From the NCBI RefSeq assembly GCF_009807035.1, contig NZ_WUBI01000003.1, positions 372,001 through 436,000 on the forward strand: a stretch of DNA of 64,000 bases, written 5' to 3'. The position numbers were made by a program, and so were the translations under genes. Source of the DNA: Paenibacillus dendrobii (GTDB taxonomy: Bacteria; Bacillota; Bacilli; Paenibacillales; Paenibacillaceae). Shown here piece by piece: positions 53,024 through 63,098 of the stretch (the stretch's first letter is position 1; each line of letters starts with the position of its first letter). A model generated the notes under the pieces. That model was not told where the DNA came from and made no database searches. It saw only the letters and a program-made list of their open reading frames with translations.

Positions 53024-53152
53024 ATGACAGGGGGGCACACTCCCCTCAGCAAAAATTCGCCTATACGGCCGTCTTCGTTCATATGCCTCCGATTTCATAC
53101 AGGTGTAATACCCGTTTTCCGCTTTGTTCAGATCTCTATGAGGGCAACAAAA

Positions 53153-53179
53153 AAAGAAGATGCTCTCGGCATCTTCTTT
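53153..53179. terminator. Bidirectional terminator, MFS gene / SLH protein gene
   Basis: Perfect stem AAAGAAGATGC / GCATCTTCTTT with a 5-base loop and A/T-rich flanks. Confidence 0.8.
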
Positions 53180-53213
53180 CTTTCTACAACCCATCATTTC
53201 GCAGCGGTACGGA

Positions 53214-56200
53214 CTATTCTGTAATACGCTCGCTGCCTGTGGCTGTCCGCGTAAAACCATGGTCCAACGAAGCTTCTTCAATATCTCCATAAGCCCAGTG
53301 CTTGGACGGAACATCCTTCCATGTCGGTACGATAACGCCTTCCAGCGGACCGCGCTTCAGAATGCGGTTCAGCACCGTCACGGCTTCGGCGCGCGTCAGC
53401 GGCTTGTCCGGACGGAACGTGCCGTCCGGCATACCCTTCATGATACCCGCTTGAATCACCAGTTTCAGGTCCTTTTCGGCCCAATGTCCCTGGATGTCCT
53501 TGATATCACTTGCAGCGGTTGTTCCGGCTGCTTCCTTCAGGCCAAGCCAGCGGGTGACGATCGCGGCCATCTCCGCCCGGGTGATCGATTGTTCCGGTCC
53601 GAAACGTCCATCCGGAAAGCCCTTCATCAATCCCGTCTTGGTCATTTCCGTCACGGCATCCTTCGCCCAATGGGTGGCAGTCATATCCGGATAATCCACC
53701 GGTTCCAGGATGCCGGCTTTACCGGTACCTATCCGCGACAGCATGGTTGCCATTTCTGCCCGCGTGAGGCTTTTCTCCGGTTTAAATGTGCCGTCCGGAT
53801 ATCCTTTGATATAAGCCAGGTGGCTTCCCTCGGCATCCCCTGCCGAAGCACCGGAGCCTATATTTCCCGCCTGTCCCAGGCTTTGTCCGTGATCCTTCAG
53901 ATATTGGGCAAGATTGTCGATATTCACGATGGTAAACGTGCTGAACTTCGTAATGTTAAAAGAAAGCCCTATTCTGTTTTCATCATATGTGCCGATTTCA
54001 GGCTTCACGAGAACACGCTCGCCATCACTGTGTTCGATGAAAACTGCCAGATTGGACAAAAATGCATCCCGCTCCGCTCCCGAAGGAATGGAGGATGGAT
54101 CAAGAGGCAGCGTAATCGTAACGGCGCGGCTGCTCATGTTGGTTTCGATCGTCATCGGACGTCCAACGACGTAAATGTTACCGTCGCCGAGCACTTCACG
54201 AACCACTTTTTCCTGCTTGGCACGCATCTCTACTTGCTTTCGCTCATCTTCCTTTTTAATCGGTACGATACGGAAATAAAGATCTTTATTTAATCCTGTT
54301 AAAGATTCAGCAGGTATACTGATCTTGCCGTTCTCCGTATAAATCTCTACATTCAGGCCAGCGCCTACCAATTTTTCGATCGCAAGTCTGGAGATATTGA
54401 CATCCACGGCTGACACTTCGTCCTTCGCGTCCGGAATGAACAAGCGTGCCGTCGTCGAACCGTTCGCTTGAGCCATGTTCACCGTTTCCTCGGCCTGGCT
54501 CTGCGTATAATTGACGGTATCTTTTTTCGTTTTGTCCGGCAGCGTGGTTCGAGTAATGACCGTTTGAGCTGCATTTTCGAATTGCGTGCCTTTGCCTACC
54601 TGGACATTCACTGTAATCGTCTCGGTCTCGGGCTGCGGAACTGGTGATGGCGTGGAACCCGATCCGCCTCCTGAGTTTCCACCCGTGTTACCGCCCTGCC
54701 CATTGCCCTCTGAGGACGTCTCGGCCTTGATCACGAGCGTAAATTCCTTCGTAACCGTGGCATCGCCTTTTTGGATGGTCGCTTTTAATGTCACGGTCTG
54801 ATCCCCTTGACCGCTAGCTGGTCGCGTAACTTTTCCCGTGACAGGATCTACGTAACCTTCCGGCTCGCTGGTCCATGTGATTTCGGTTCCATGTTCTCCG
54901 CTCGTCGGAAGCTCAACGTCATGCAGTACGTGATTCTCATCTTCGCCTTCGCGATAGTCGATGTTCAAAGCGGTTTTGTCCAACTCTACGGCTTCTTCAT
55001 CAGTCATCGGTGCTGCTTTGACGATCAGCGTAAAGGTCTTTGTATCCGTTGCATCCCCATTGGTAATCGTTGCTGTTAGGATGACTGTCTTGTCTCCTGA
55101 CGTAAAGCTCGGACGCTTAACATCCCCGGACGAGCTGATCACATCGGGATCACTGGAAGTCCAGGTAATGTCCGAATCGTTTGTTCCCTTTGTTGTCAAT
55201 CCAACATTGCCGGTAACACTGTTGCTCGAGTCTCCAGGTTGATATATCACTTCCAATAGGTTCTTATCCAATTGTACGACCGTGTTTTTACTAGGAACAT
55301 CCAAATAGAAGTTATTTGAAGTTAAGCTATTTGTCGTTCCTTCCACACCGTTCGGCTTAATCGTAACCGACGCATACTTGGAAACATTGGTCTTAACACT
55401 TGTTTGCCCAGTAAACGTAACTTCAATGGTATAATCGTCTACTTTTACCGCTTGGGCCTGAATGCCTTCAGGCAAATTATTCACGATCAAGCCTGCTGCT
55501 GCTTCGGAAGTAAATTTCCCGTTGCTTAGCGTAACCGTAAGCTTAGGAGCGATCGTTCCGTCCGGCTGATCCAGAATCCGATCCGGCGAAACCTGAATGG
55601 TTGGTGGCGGATCCTGGAACACAATACTGAACGAGTTTGACTCCACATCCTTGGTCAACATGATCTTTTCGCCCGGAAAATCTATTTGATCTTCGTTAGG
55701 CACAATACATTCCTTAGCAACAGACAGAATGATGTCCGAAATACTATTGGCCGCCGAATGGTCCAATGCTTTGCCGGTCAGCGTAATGGTCAGCTCATGA
55801 TCCGAGTTGCTTACGGCGCCAATTTCAATGCCTGCTGGAAGCTTGTCTATCTTAATGTCCTGAGCTGTCAACTGACGGTTTAATGATCCGTGATACACCA
55901 CTGCTTGAACGGTATTCGCAGACCCACTCAGTGCTCCATCATTTTGATCCGATTCGCGGAGCACAGGTGTTTGCACGAGCAAATAAGGCTCCGGTTCATT
56001 GTAGTTGATCTTGAAGGTGTTGCTGGTTAAGTCTTGATTGTTGCTGCCGGTGACTTTATTTGCTTGAACCACAAGGGACGACATCAGGTCGTCTTCATTG
56101 TCATGTTGATTGGCGTACGTATCGAATGTCACCGTGATATGGGAAGGGTCCACGAAAGTAACCTGTGGATTATTCATTCCATCCGGCAAAGGATCAAGAT

Positions 56201-57866
56201 GAATGCCGTCGTTCTCAATCTCCGGTTTAAAGGCGCCATCCTGGATGCTGACATTCAGCGATCCTTTAACCCAACCGCGATTAAAATCAGGTACCTCCGC
56301 TACCTCTCCTTCCTCCACGTGGATCCGGGCCGGATCCATGAAGCTCATCGAAAACGTTGGAGTCGTTAAATCCTTCGTTTCTCCTAATATGGCTTCCTTA
56401 TTGATGGTAAAGGAGACACGATCCGTCGAGAATTCCTTGCTGTGGTATGTCGCTTGTCCAGTAAAAGACAACTCAATGCTTTTTCCATCTGCGCTCCGGA
56501 CAGCTTGAGGGATGAGTCCGACCGGCAGATTATTCACCTTCAGGCTGCTGGAGTTAAAGCTGTCCTTAAACATTCCCCCAGTGATTCTGATGACCTGTTT
56601 GTCGATTATGGAGCCATCGTTCTCCTCGGATTCCACGAGTTTCGGCGTGTCCAGACTGAGCTTCGTATCCACCGGGATTACGACGGTTTTCTCGGAGTAA
56701 ATGCCTCCCGGTCCCTCCACGCGAACGAGTGTCGTCGCCGGATAATCTGCAGTCAAATAAACGAATGCCGTGCCGTTCGCATCCGCCGTCACTTGAGCCT
56801 GCGAAACGTGAACGTCAGGATTGGCAACACGAATGGTAAGCGGTACGTTGCTAGCAGGTGTTCCGTTCACATTAAGCGCTGAAATGTTCAGCCTCACTCC
56901 CTGATTAGCTTCAACCACTGGCGTAAACGACACGCTCTTCGGAGCTTCCAGGTACGTCTGCGAATGGAGGTCAATCGGACTGTAGGTATTGGAGAAGTAC
57001 CATTTGGTTATGTTGTGCTCCTGCCAAGCTGATCCGGTGGATGCCGTAAACCCGACATACACATCGTCTGACTGTAAAATGTTAGTCAAATCCAGTCCGG
57101 TTTTACGCAGCACAAAATCTGCCGGCCGTCTATCGGTCGTGCTCATCCGCACTTCGATGGACTTATCCGATCCGTCATAGTCAATCCAGACATGCTGAGT
57201 GTTCGTGTTTTTGCGCATACGAATGTCCGGCGTGGTATCCAGATTGCGGTAGTCGCCAACATAGCCGTTCACATCGGTGGCTTCCTTTTGCCCCTTATGG
57301 CTTACTGCGCCATTGATATCAATAGCCGTATGGTTGGTATACAGTGCATCTGAAGCATTGGCTCCTTTTCCAAGAGGGTCTCCTAGATCTCCAATGTCAG
57401 GTCCGTTTCGGAATGTATCGAACTCGACGCCAACGCTACGCCCGATTCCGGAATAACCAAGGCCAAGACCCGCTCCGCCGGCACCATTGGAAGTGGTCTG
57501 AACGGTAAAGACGAGACCGTCCGCCCAAGTCCACGGCGTGCCGTTCACGACGAGGCCGCTGCCCTTGGTCATATCGAATTCGAAATAGGTACTGAAAGAC
57601 TTATTATTGGATAAGGAAATTCGGTCATTGTTAAACACGGTCCCCCATTGACCGGACTGGCTTGGTGTAAGTCTCAGCCCATTGTTCACGATGGCCGAGT
57701 TGCCATTCAACTTCAATCTCCCGTCGCGGGTGAATTGATCGTATTTGAACGTCAAATAATTCTGCTTGTTGGTTTGTGCATAACCGACAGAGATGAACAA
57801 ATGACTTGCCTGCAAGCATAGAAGCGCAATGACCAACAAGCAGGAAGTCCACTTTCTCTTAAACAT
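53214..57866 (-). CDS. Giant S-layer-anchored lectin/Ig-like surface protein (1550 aa)
   Basis: From the ATG at 57866 (AGAGGGGG before it). A signal peptide covers about 1-31. An L-type (legume-like) lectin domain follows (about 35-290, with VGVEFDTFRN, the IDINGAVSH region and HVWIDYDGSDKSIEVRMS). Next comes an Ig-like domain (about 310-395), four modules of about 110 residues whose repeats contain NLPxGI and VTFTGQ-like strands (about 400-865), and two atrophied bacterial Ig domains (about 865-1045, each with ITWTS). A Gly/Ser/Pro linker and a beta-rich region lead to three SLH repeats (about 1345-1550) carrying LTRAEM, ITRAEM and LTRAEA. SLH domains bind pyruvylated secondary cell-wall polymer. 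It presents a carbohydrate-binding head at the cell surface; it precedes an alpha-mannosidase gene. Confidence 0.88.
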   Translation of the reverse strand: MFKRKWTSCLLVIALLCLQASHLFISVGYAQTNKQNYLTFKYDQFTRDGRLKLNGNSAIVNNGLRLTPSQSGQWGTVFNNDRISLSNNKSFSTYFEFDMTKGSGLVVNGTPWTWADGLVFTVQTTSNGAGGAGLGLGYSGIGRSVGVEFDTFRNGPDIGDLGDPLGKGANASDALYTNHTAIDINGAVSHKGQKEATDVNGYVGDYRNLDTTPDIRMRKNTNTQHVWIDYDGSDKSIEVRMSTTDRRPADFVLRKTGLDLTNILQSDDVYVGFTASTGSAWQEHNITKWYFSNTYSPIDLHSQTYLEAPKSVSFTPVVEANQGVRLNISALNVNGTPASNVPLTIRVANPDVHVSQAQVTADANGTAFVYLTADYPATTLVRVEGPGGIYSEKTVVIPVDTKLSLDTPKLVESEENDGSIIDKQVIRITGGMFKDSFNSSSLKVNNLPVGLIPQAVRSADGKSIELSFTGQATYHSKEFSTDRVSFTINKEAILGETKDLTTPTFSMSFMDPARIHVEEGEVAEVPDFNRGWVKGSLNVSIQDGAFKPEIENDGIHLDPLPDGMNNPQVTFVDPSHITVTFDTYANQHDNEDDLMSSLVVQANKVTGSNNQDLTSNTFKINYNEPEPYLLVQTPVLRESDQNDGALSGSANTVQAVVYHGSLNRQLTAQDIKIDKLPAGIEIGAVSNSDHELTITLTGKALDHSAANSISDIILSVAKECIVPNEDQIDFPGEKIMLTKDVESNSFSIVFQDPPPTIQVSPDRILDQPDGTIAPKLTVTLSNGKFTSEAAAGLIVNNLPEGIQAQAVKVDDYTIEVTFTGQTSVKTNVSKYASVTIKPNGVEGTTNSLTSNNFYLDVPSKNTVVQLDKNLLEVIYQPGDSSNSVTGNVGLTTKGTNDSDITWTSSDPDVISSSGDVKRPSFTSGDKTVILTATITNGDATDTKTFTLIVKAAPMTDEEAVELDKTALNIDYREGEDENHVLHDVELPTSGEHGTEITWTSEPEGYVDPVTGKVTRPASGQGDQTVTLKATIQKGDATVTKEFTLVIKAETSSEGNGQGGNTGGNSGGGSGSTPSPVPQPETETITVNVQVGKGTQFENAAQTVITRTTLPDKTKKDTVNYTQSQAEETVNMAQANGSTTARLFIPDAKDEVSAVDVNISRLAIEKLVGAGLNVEIYTENGKISIPAESLTGLNKDLYFRIVPIKKEDERKQVEMRAKQEKVVREVLGDGNIYVVGRPMTIETNMSSRAVTITLPLDPSSIPSGAERDAFLSNLAVFIEHSDGERVLVKPEIGTYDENRIGLSFNITKFSTFTIVNIDNLAQYLKDHGQSLGQAGNIGSGASAGDAEGSHLAYIKGYPDGTFKPEKSLTRAEMATMLSRIGTGKAGILEPVDYPDMTATHWAKDAVTEMTKTGLMKGFPDGRFGPEQSITRAEMAAIVTRWLGLKEAAGTTAASDIKDIQGHWAEKDLKLVIQAGIMKGMPDGTFRPDKPLTRAEAVTVLNRILKRGPLEGVIVPTWKDVPSKHWAYGDIEEASLDHGFTRTATGSERITE

Positions 57867-58142
57867 ATTTCGATCCCCCTCTTTATCTAAAAAAATTACC
57901 CGGCGAAGATGCGGCCATCCGATCAATAATGAATTTTTTTCAGAGCGCATCATTCTCCTTGCTGTGGCATGGAACGTATCCACAATCGGAATATAACAGA
58001 TGTCACTGAACCGATTCTGAACATTTTTTTACATCATTCTACAAATTTAGACACAATTAGAGGAGGGTAAAGTTGAATTTTTGAGGAAGGACACGCCACT
58101 TGGGCAATTGCAGCCGCCAGCATTCCCTGCTTATACCCAGAA
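57867..58142. other. Intergenic region upstream of the SLH gene
   Basis: No gene is seen. It includes the SLH-gene leader with its RBS near 57875 and must contain its promoter; AT-rich near 58020-58080. The alpha-mannosidase terminator follows. Confidence 0.45.
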
Positions 58143-58171
58143 AAAAGAGAACGCCATAAGCGCTCTCTTTT
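58143..58171 (-). terminator. Terminator of the alpha-mannosidase gene
   Basis: Stem AAAAGAGA / TCTCTTTT with additional inner ACGC / GCG pairing; on the minus strand it is followed by a T-run. Confidence 0.75.
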
Positions 58172-58190
58172 CGCTTTCCTTTCCTTCAGA

Positions 58191-61100
58191 TCAGGAAATG
58201 GCAATATTCAATGTTTTGATTTCATATGGCGCGATGGCTACCTCGATGTTCTGTCCAGCGAATGGCAGCGCGGATGGATGTTCTTCCATCAGGTCCGTTT
58301 CCTCCGCAGAACGGATTGCTCTGAGATACGGATCAACCGTTACGGCCGCTTTCGTCCGAATGCCTCCGAATTCGTACAGGCGCACGATCAGCGTTTGGCC
58401 GTCTTCGGATTTTTTGACCGTATCGATCATGACATTGCGGGCGTCCGTCTTCAGCATGCCAAGCACATCCGGAAGAGCGTTGCCGTCAGCAACAGCAGCC
58501 GTCAGCAATGGCGAATTCAGCTCGCAAGCCGCTTGATGGGTTCCGGCCTCGTACCATCCGCCGCTATGTGGATACAAGGAATACGTGAAATCATGCCGTC
58601 CTTGATCCGCATTGCCGTCCGGGTAAACGGCCGACTTGATCAAGCTCAAACGAATGACGTGATTGCGGATGTCGTGGCCATATTTGCAATCGTTCAACAG
58701 GCTGACGCCGTAACCGCCTTCGGACAAATCCACCCAGCGCTGGGCCACCGATTCGAAGCGCGCATAGTCCCAACTCGTATTCCAGTGTGTCGGACGTTCC
58801 ACATTGCCGAACTGGATCTCGTACGTCGCTTTCGTCGAGCGGATCTCCACAGGGAAGGCCGTTTTCAGCAGCTGCTGATGCTCGTTCCAATCCACGCAAG
58901 TTCGGAAATCAATGCGCGGGCTGTCGCGATACACCGTCATATGCTGCTCGATCGTGGAATTTTGATAACCATAGACCAGTTTCAACACGCCGCGCAGCGG
59001 ACCAGCTTCGAGCACCGTCAGTTCCTGCAGCGTGTCCACGACGGTCATTTTATCCTGATAATAAATATCGATGTCCCAAGCGTCATGTGCCATCGGCTTA
59101 TCCTCGAATACCTGGAGCACGTTGGCCGGCTCACCCGGCTTCAGCACTTCGCGTCCGGCCCGCTTGTCATAGAGCGAGGCCATCTGACCCGCTTCATTCA
59201 GGCGAATGCTGTAGTATGGCGTCTCCAGACGATCGGTCCCGATGCTCCACGTCTCGGAGGCTACTTCACCGTTCTGCACTGCGTCGACCGTAGATCCAGC
59301 CTGCGCACTCTCCACGTTGCCCCGCCCATAAATCGTCACGTATCCATAAGCAGGCACATCATGAACCGACACGAGCACTTTACCCGAATCTGAAGTGTTG
59401 TCCGAGGCCTTTTGGGCTTCTAGCTTCACACCGTCTGGGCTATACCAGTTCATCTCAGCGGCGCCGTCCAGCTCCACCTCCGCGAGGAAAGAACGCGGAT
59501 GGCCAAGTGAATTAAAGATGCGGATAGCCTTGCCTTGCGGCGCCTCCGCTCCGGCGATCTCCCCATTTTGCTGCACCAGACCACTGAGTCCGGTATCGAT
59601 AGCTGCAAGCGCCAGCTTTTCCGACTCCTCGTATTCCAGCTTGCTGTCCTCATACACTTCATGTATGGAAGAACCTGGAATGATGTCGTGGAACTGGTTG
59701 CGCAGCACGATCTCCCAGCTCTCCGCCAGTTGGGCGGAAGGATACGCATGCTCCGGATTCAACACGAGCGCAAAAGCGTTCAAGAATTCCGCGTTATGCA
59801 GCAACAGCTCCATCCGGCGGTTCATTCGCTTATTATACGCCTGTGAGGTATAGGTTCCGCGGTGGTATTCGAGATACAATTCCCCGTCCCATAAGTGCAG
59901 CTGCGGCTGATCTTGGACCTGCTCCTCAAGCCGCACGAAGAAGTCCTCCGCTCCTCCGGCTTTGACCTGAGGCGCCCCTGGCATATCCTCGTAACGCCGG
60001 ACGGCCTCCAGCATATCTCGCGTCGGCCCGCCGCCTCCGTCGCCCCAGCCATAAGCCAGCAGAAGTTGATCGTTGATGTCCTTCTGACGGTAATTGTTCC
60101 ACAGGCCCTGCACGGAGGCACCCGTCACATTGCCGTTATACGTATAGAACCAACTGCCGTCATTATCCGGCGTCGTAATGTAATGCGTCAGTATTTCCGT
60201 TCCGTCGATGCCTCTCCATGTAAATGTATCGTAAGGGAAGCGGTTGTACTGGCTCCAGCTGATTTTGGTCGTCATGAAATAGTCGATGCCGCTCTTCTTC
60301 AGAATTTGCGGAAGCGCCCAGCTGTAACCGAAGACGTCCGGCAACCACAATACGCGGTTGTCCACGCCGAATTCCTCCTTGAAAAACCGCTTGCCTGTCA
60401 AAAGCTGACGCACCAGCGATTCGCCGGAAGGTATGTTGCAGTCCGATTCCAGCCACATCGCTCCGGTTGCTTCCCAATTTCCGCTTTGCACGCGGTCTTT
60501 GATCTTCGCATACAGCTCCGGGAAATCTTTCTTCAAATATGCATACAACTGCGGTTGCGATTGCAGGAACACGTACTCAGGAAAACGATCCATCAGCGTA
60601 AGCACCGTCGAGAACGAGCGTCCCGATTTTTCGCGGGTATGCTGTAGTCTCCACAGCCACGCCACGTCGATGTGGCAATGTCCCACCGCCGTAATCTGCG
60701 GACGCGGTCCGCGTGGAATGGCCTCCAGCCGTTCCCTCAGCGTACGGCGGGCCTGCACGGCGGAAGCATAAAACGCCTCCGAGCCCGGCTGGCTCCAATC
60801 CAGCTGATTAAATGCCGCTTCCAGCGCATCCGTCAGCCCATGTCTTTCCAACTGGCGTTCGTCCAGCTGCTTCACGGTTTGCAGCATGTGCAGCGACGTA
60901 TAATACAAGTCGTCCACATCTTCGTCCAGAATCGCTACGCTCAGCGAATCAATGCGGTGATCAAACGGCGAACGTCCATCCGGCGCGGACAGGCCGCTCC
61001 AGGCATAGATGGCCAGTTCCGCGCGGCCGGATGCCACCGTCTCTTCCGGAAAGAAAAGCTCGGCATGATTGCGGTCCAGCGCCTGCAGCGCTTCTCCATT

Positions 61101-61412
61101 CAGAAAGACCTGCGCTTCGTATCCCGTGCAGTTTCCCCCGCCGGTCTCCCCAAGCTTAATGAGGCCGATCACGTCTTGCCCCTTCCAGCTTTGCGGGAAT
61201 TCGATTTCAGTCATAAACCAGGCATAGCGGTCTCTGCCGCCCCAATGATCACCAATGCGAACGACAGCACCCGATGCGGACTGCTGACGCGCCTCATCGA
61301 GATCCTTTACATCCGGAACGATATGGACGCGATCTAACGCGCGTCCTTCCCGGTATCTCAGTCCACCCAGTTCCCGAATACGGTTTTCCAACTTCTGCAG
61401 AACGAATCTCAT
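58191..61412 (-). CDS. Alpha-mannosidase, glycoside hydrolase family 38
   Basis: A 1073-aa GH38 enzyme of the cytoplasmic (class II, MAN2C1-like) length. An N-terminal beta-sandwich-like domain (about 1-225) precedes the catalytic barrel with the Zn ligands in VGHCHIDVAWLW and the nucleophile Asp in LWLPDVFGYSWALP. The helical three-bundle middle and the large beta-rich C-terminal part follow. There is no signal peptide. It removes alpha-linked mannose from oligosaccharides or N-glycan fragments taken up by the cell. The start ATG follows GGAAGGGAG at 12-13 bases. It is monocistronic and lies between two terminators. Confidence 0.92.
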   Translation of the reverse strand: MRFVLQKLENRIRELGGLRYREGRALDRVHIVPDVKDLDEARQQSASGAVVRIGDHWGGRDRYAWFMTEIEFPQSWKGQDVIGLIKLGETGGGNCTGYEAQVFLNGEALQALDRNHAELFFPEETVASGRAELAIYAWSGLSAPDGRSPFDHRIDSLSVAILDEDVDDLYYTSLHMLQTVKQLDERQLERHGLTDALEAAFNQLDWSQPGSEAFYASAVQARRTLRERLEAIPRGPRPQITAVGHCHIDVAWLWRLQHTREKSGRSFSTVLTLMDRFPEYVFLQSQPQLYAYLKKDFPELYAKIKDRVQSGNWEATGAMWLESDCNIPSGESLVRQLLTGKRFFKEEFGVDNRVLWLPDVFGYSWALPQILKKSGIDYFMTTKISWSQYNRFPYDTFTWRGIDGTEILTHYITTPDNDGSWFYTYNGNVTGASVQGLWNNYRQKDINDQLLLAYGWGDGGGGPTRDMLEAVRRYEDMPGAPQVKAGGAEDFFVRLEEQVQDQPQLHLWDGELYLEYHRGTYTSQAYNKRMNRRMELLLHNAEFLNAFALVLNPEHAYPSAQLAESWEIVLRNQFHDIIPGSSIHEVYEDSKLEYEESEKLALAAIDTGLSGLVQQNGEIAGAEAPQGKAIRIFNSLGHPRSFLAEVELDGAAEMNWYSPDGVKLEAQKASDNTSDSGKVLVSVHDVPAYGYVTIYGRGNVESAQAGSTVDAVQNGEVASETWSIGTDRLETPYYSIRLNEAGQMASLYDKRAGREVLKPGEPANVLQVFEDKPMAHDAWDIDIYYQDKMTVVDTLQELTVLEAGPLRGVLKLVYGYQNSTIEQHMTVYRDSPRIDFRTCVDWNEHQQLLKTAFPVEIRSTKATYEIQFGNVERPTHWNTSWDYARFESVAQRWVDLSEGGYGVSLLNDCKYGHDIRNHVIRLSLIKSAVYPDGNADQGRHDFTYSLYPHSGGWYEAGTHQAACELNSPLLTAAVADGNALPDVLGMLKTDARNVMIDTVKKSEDGQTLIVRLYEFGGIRTKAAVTVDPYLRAIRSAEETDLMEEHPSALPFAGQNIEVAIAPYEIKTLNIAIS

Positions 61413-61559
61413 AACTGTTATGTGCTCCCTTCCCCACGCTTCTTCATTTTTAGTATATATAATATATCATTTATGTATAATGTGAAATAAGAAAAACAAC
61501 TTCTTGCGATATCAGGATGATTTTCCCGGAAGGCTGTACTTTCTGATTTCTTAACAAAA

Positions 61560-61591
61560 AGGCTGCCTGCTATTTTTATAGCAGACAGCCT
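61560..61591 (-). terminator. Terminator of the peroxiredoxin-like gene
   Basis: Stem AGGCTG-C-CTGCTAT / ATAGCAG-A-CAGCCT with a T-run on the minus strand. Confidence 0.75.
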
Positions 61592-61670
61592 GTGGGTGGT
61601 GCATTTTAACATCCATGGGCATCAACAAAAGACGAAAGAGTTACAACCGCAGTTAAATGCCCGTCCGTTT

Positions 61671-62228
61671 CTAATGATCTGCGACAAATTGATCGATCGT
61701 TTCAAACGGAAGATGGTCGGTAATGAATTCCCCATAATAGGCGACCCGGATCATGCCGTTCTCATCGATCAGAAATTCGGCCGGAATCCGGTTGAAATTG
61801 GAGCCTGCCTCCGGCATAAGCTTGAAACCGGCCGCCTCCACCCGGGCAGCGATCTCCTCGTGGATTCCTGGCTGTGACAAAGTAGCCTGCACCTTGGCTT
61901 CCGATGTCTCCACACCGTATAATTCATAGATTCGGGCTTCGGGATCGGCGATAAGCGGGAACGGGGCATCTTGCTGCCCTACATACTTGTGAAGATTGGC
62001 TTCCGGCGATTCGAAAAAGGCAATGACGTCCATCCCCTGCTGCTGCCACGAAGCGTAACGCTGGATGAATTGATGCACCCGCAAATTGCATAAAGCGCAG
62101 GCCGAATTGCGGAAAAAGGCGAGCAAGACTTTACGGCCGCGATAGGTTTCAAGTGAAACAGATTGGTCTTTCTGGTCCTCCACTTGGAAAAAAGGGGCTA
62201 TATCTCCGGATTGAAACTGATCAGTCAT
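61671..62228 (-). CDS. Peroxiredoxin-like (AhpC/TSA-family) protein with CxxC
   Basis: A 185-aa thioredoxin-fold protein of the AhpC/TSA peroxiredoxin-like group. Residues 1-40 give SGDIAPFFQVEDQKDQSVSL. The active site reads FFRNSACALCNLRVHQF: the usual PxxxTxxC of peroxiredoxins is changed and a CxxC is present instead. The C-terminal part carries the loop EFLIDENGMIRVAYYGEF. An activity of reducing peroxides or disulfides is suggested by family only. RBS AGGAGG. It lies 84 bp downstream of a Crp/Fnr regulator on the same strand, so the regulator may control it. Confidence 0.8.
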   Translation of the reverse strand: MTDQFQSGDIAPFFQVEDQKDQSVSLETYRGRKVLLAFFRNSACALCNLRVHQFIQRYASWQQQGMDVIAFFESPEANLHKYVGQQDAPFPLIADPEARIYELYGVETSEAKVQATLSQPGIHEEIAARVEAAGFKLMPEAGSNFNRIPAEFLIDENGMIRVAYYGEFITDHLPFETIDQFVADH

Positions 62229-62312
62229 TATGGGATTCCTCCTGATAATTAGTCATTGGCATATATGCGCCTGCCACCTAATCTAGCAGGGAAAAACCTT
62301 CCCCTCTGTGAC

Positions 62313-62984
62313 TTAGTCACCAAGCTGATCCTCCAGCCGTCTTCTCTGATCGATCCTCACCCATCCCCTACCTGTCTCAATCCATCCGTACTGTTTAAAT
62401 CTCTGCAGCGAACGGGAAACGACCTCGCGCGCAGTGCCGATTTCATCGGCCAACTCCTGGTGGGTTGCATGAATAAGCGGCTGTCCCTCTGCAGTCGCAC
62501 GCAGCAGTGCCTTGACCAGTCTTTTCTCTAGCGGCATGCGCTGCTTCTCCTGCAACATATCGACCATGCGAAGCATACCTTCAAAAAGCCCGCCAAAAAT
62601 AGCGGTGCGGATCGGCTCATATTCCTGAACCCAGCGCAAAAAGCTGCTTTTGAGTACAAACAGCACGTCTACATCGGTCTCGGCGATCAGCGAGCCCGGA
62701 TAATCGCGTCCGCTCAGCCCGCTGAGCACCATCAATGAACAGACCTCGCCCGCCGTAAGCATATTGAGCACCGATTCGCTCCCCTGCTCGTTAATAAGGG
62801 TGATCCTAACCGTCCCGCTGAGCAAGAACATGCCATAAATTGCTGCATCTTCCCGTTGAAATATGCTGGATTTAGCCGGGAAACGCCGCATGAACGGATG
62901 GGCTTCCGCCCATTCATTAGGCTGTACCGCCCCTAAACAGGGAAATACATTCAATAACTGCTTGTCTTCAGGATCAAAAGCCAT
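62313..62984 (-). CDS. Crp/Fnr family transcriptional regulator
   Basis: 223 aa from the ATG at 62984 (GGAAGGACGG before it); the longer frame begins ten codons upstream with no site. The N-terminal cyclic-nucleotide-binding-type beta roll (about 15-130) has no clear cAMP motif (RxxxE... S/T). The C-terminal Crp HTH is around THQELADEIGTAREVVSRSL. Three Cys are present at most and no N-terminal FNR Cys cluster. The effector is unknown, and it could respond to redox stress, given the peroxiredoxin-like gene next to it. Confidence 0.88.
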   Translation of the reverse strand: MAFDPEDKQLLNVFPCLGAVQPNEWAEAHPFMRRFPAKSSIFQREDAAIYGMFLLSGTVRITLINEQGSESVLNMLTAGEVCSLMVLSGLSGRDYPGSLIAETDVDVLFVLKSSFLRWVQEYEPIRTAIFGGLFEGMLRMVDMLQEKQRMPLEKRLVKALLRATAEGQPLIHATHQELADEIGTAREVVSRSLQRFKQYGWIETGRGWVRIDQRRRLEDQLGD

Positions 62985-63035
62985 TTTTTCACCCGTCCTT
63001 CCAAACCGCTCCATTCATCAATATCACAGTTCCTC

Positions 63036-63077
63036 AAAAAAACAAACCGGCATCCCCACGGGAATGACCGGTTTGTT
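63036..63077 (-). terminator. Terminator of the LacI-type regulator gene
   Basis: Perfect stem AACAAACCGG / CCGGTTTGTT with a T-run on the minus strand. Confidence 0.85.
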
Positions 63078-63098
63078 GCTCTATAGGCATGAATGCAA

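Noticed and set aside
62308..62320. Palindrome GTGACTTAGTCAC at the end of the Crp/Fnr gene as a Crp/Fnr operator
   Set aside because: It overlaps the stop codon and its half-sites are only three bases apart, unlike the six-base spacing of Crp/Fnr sites; probably chance.
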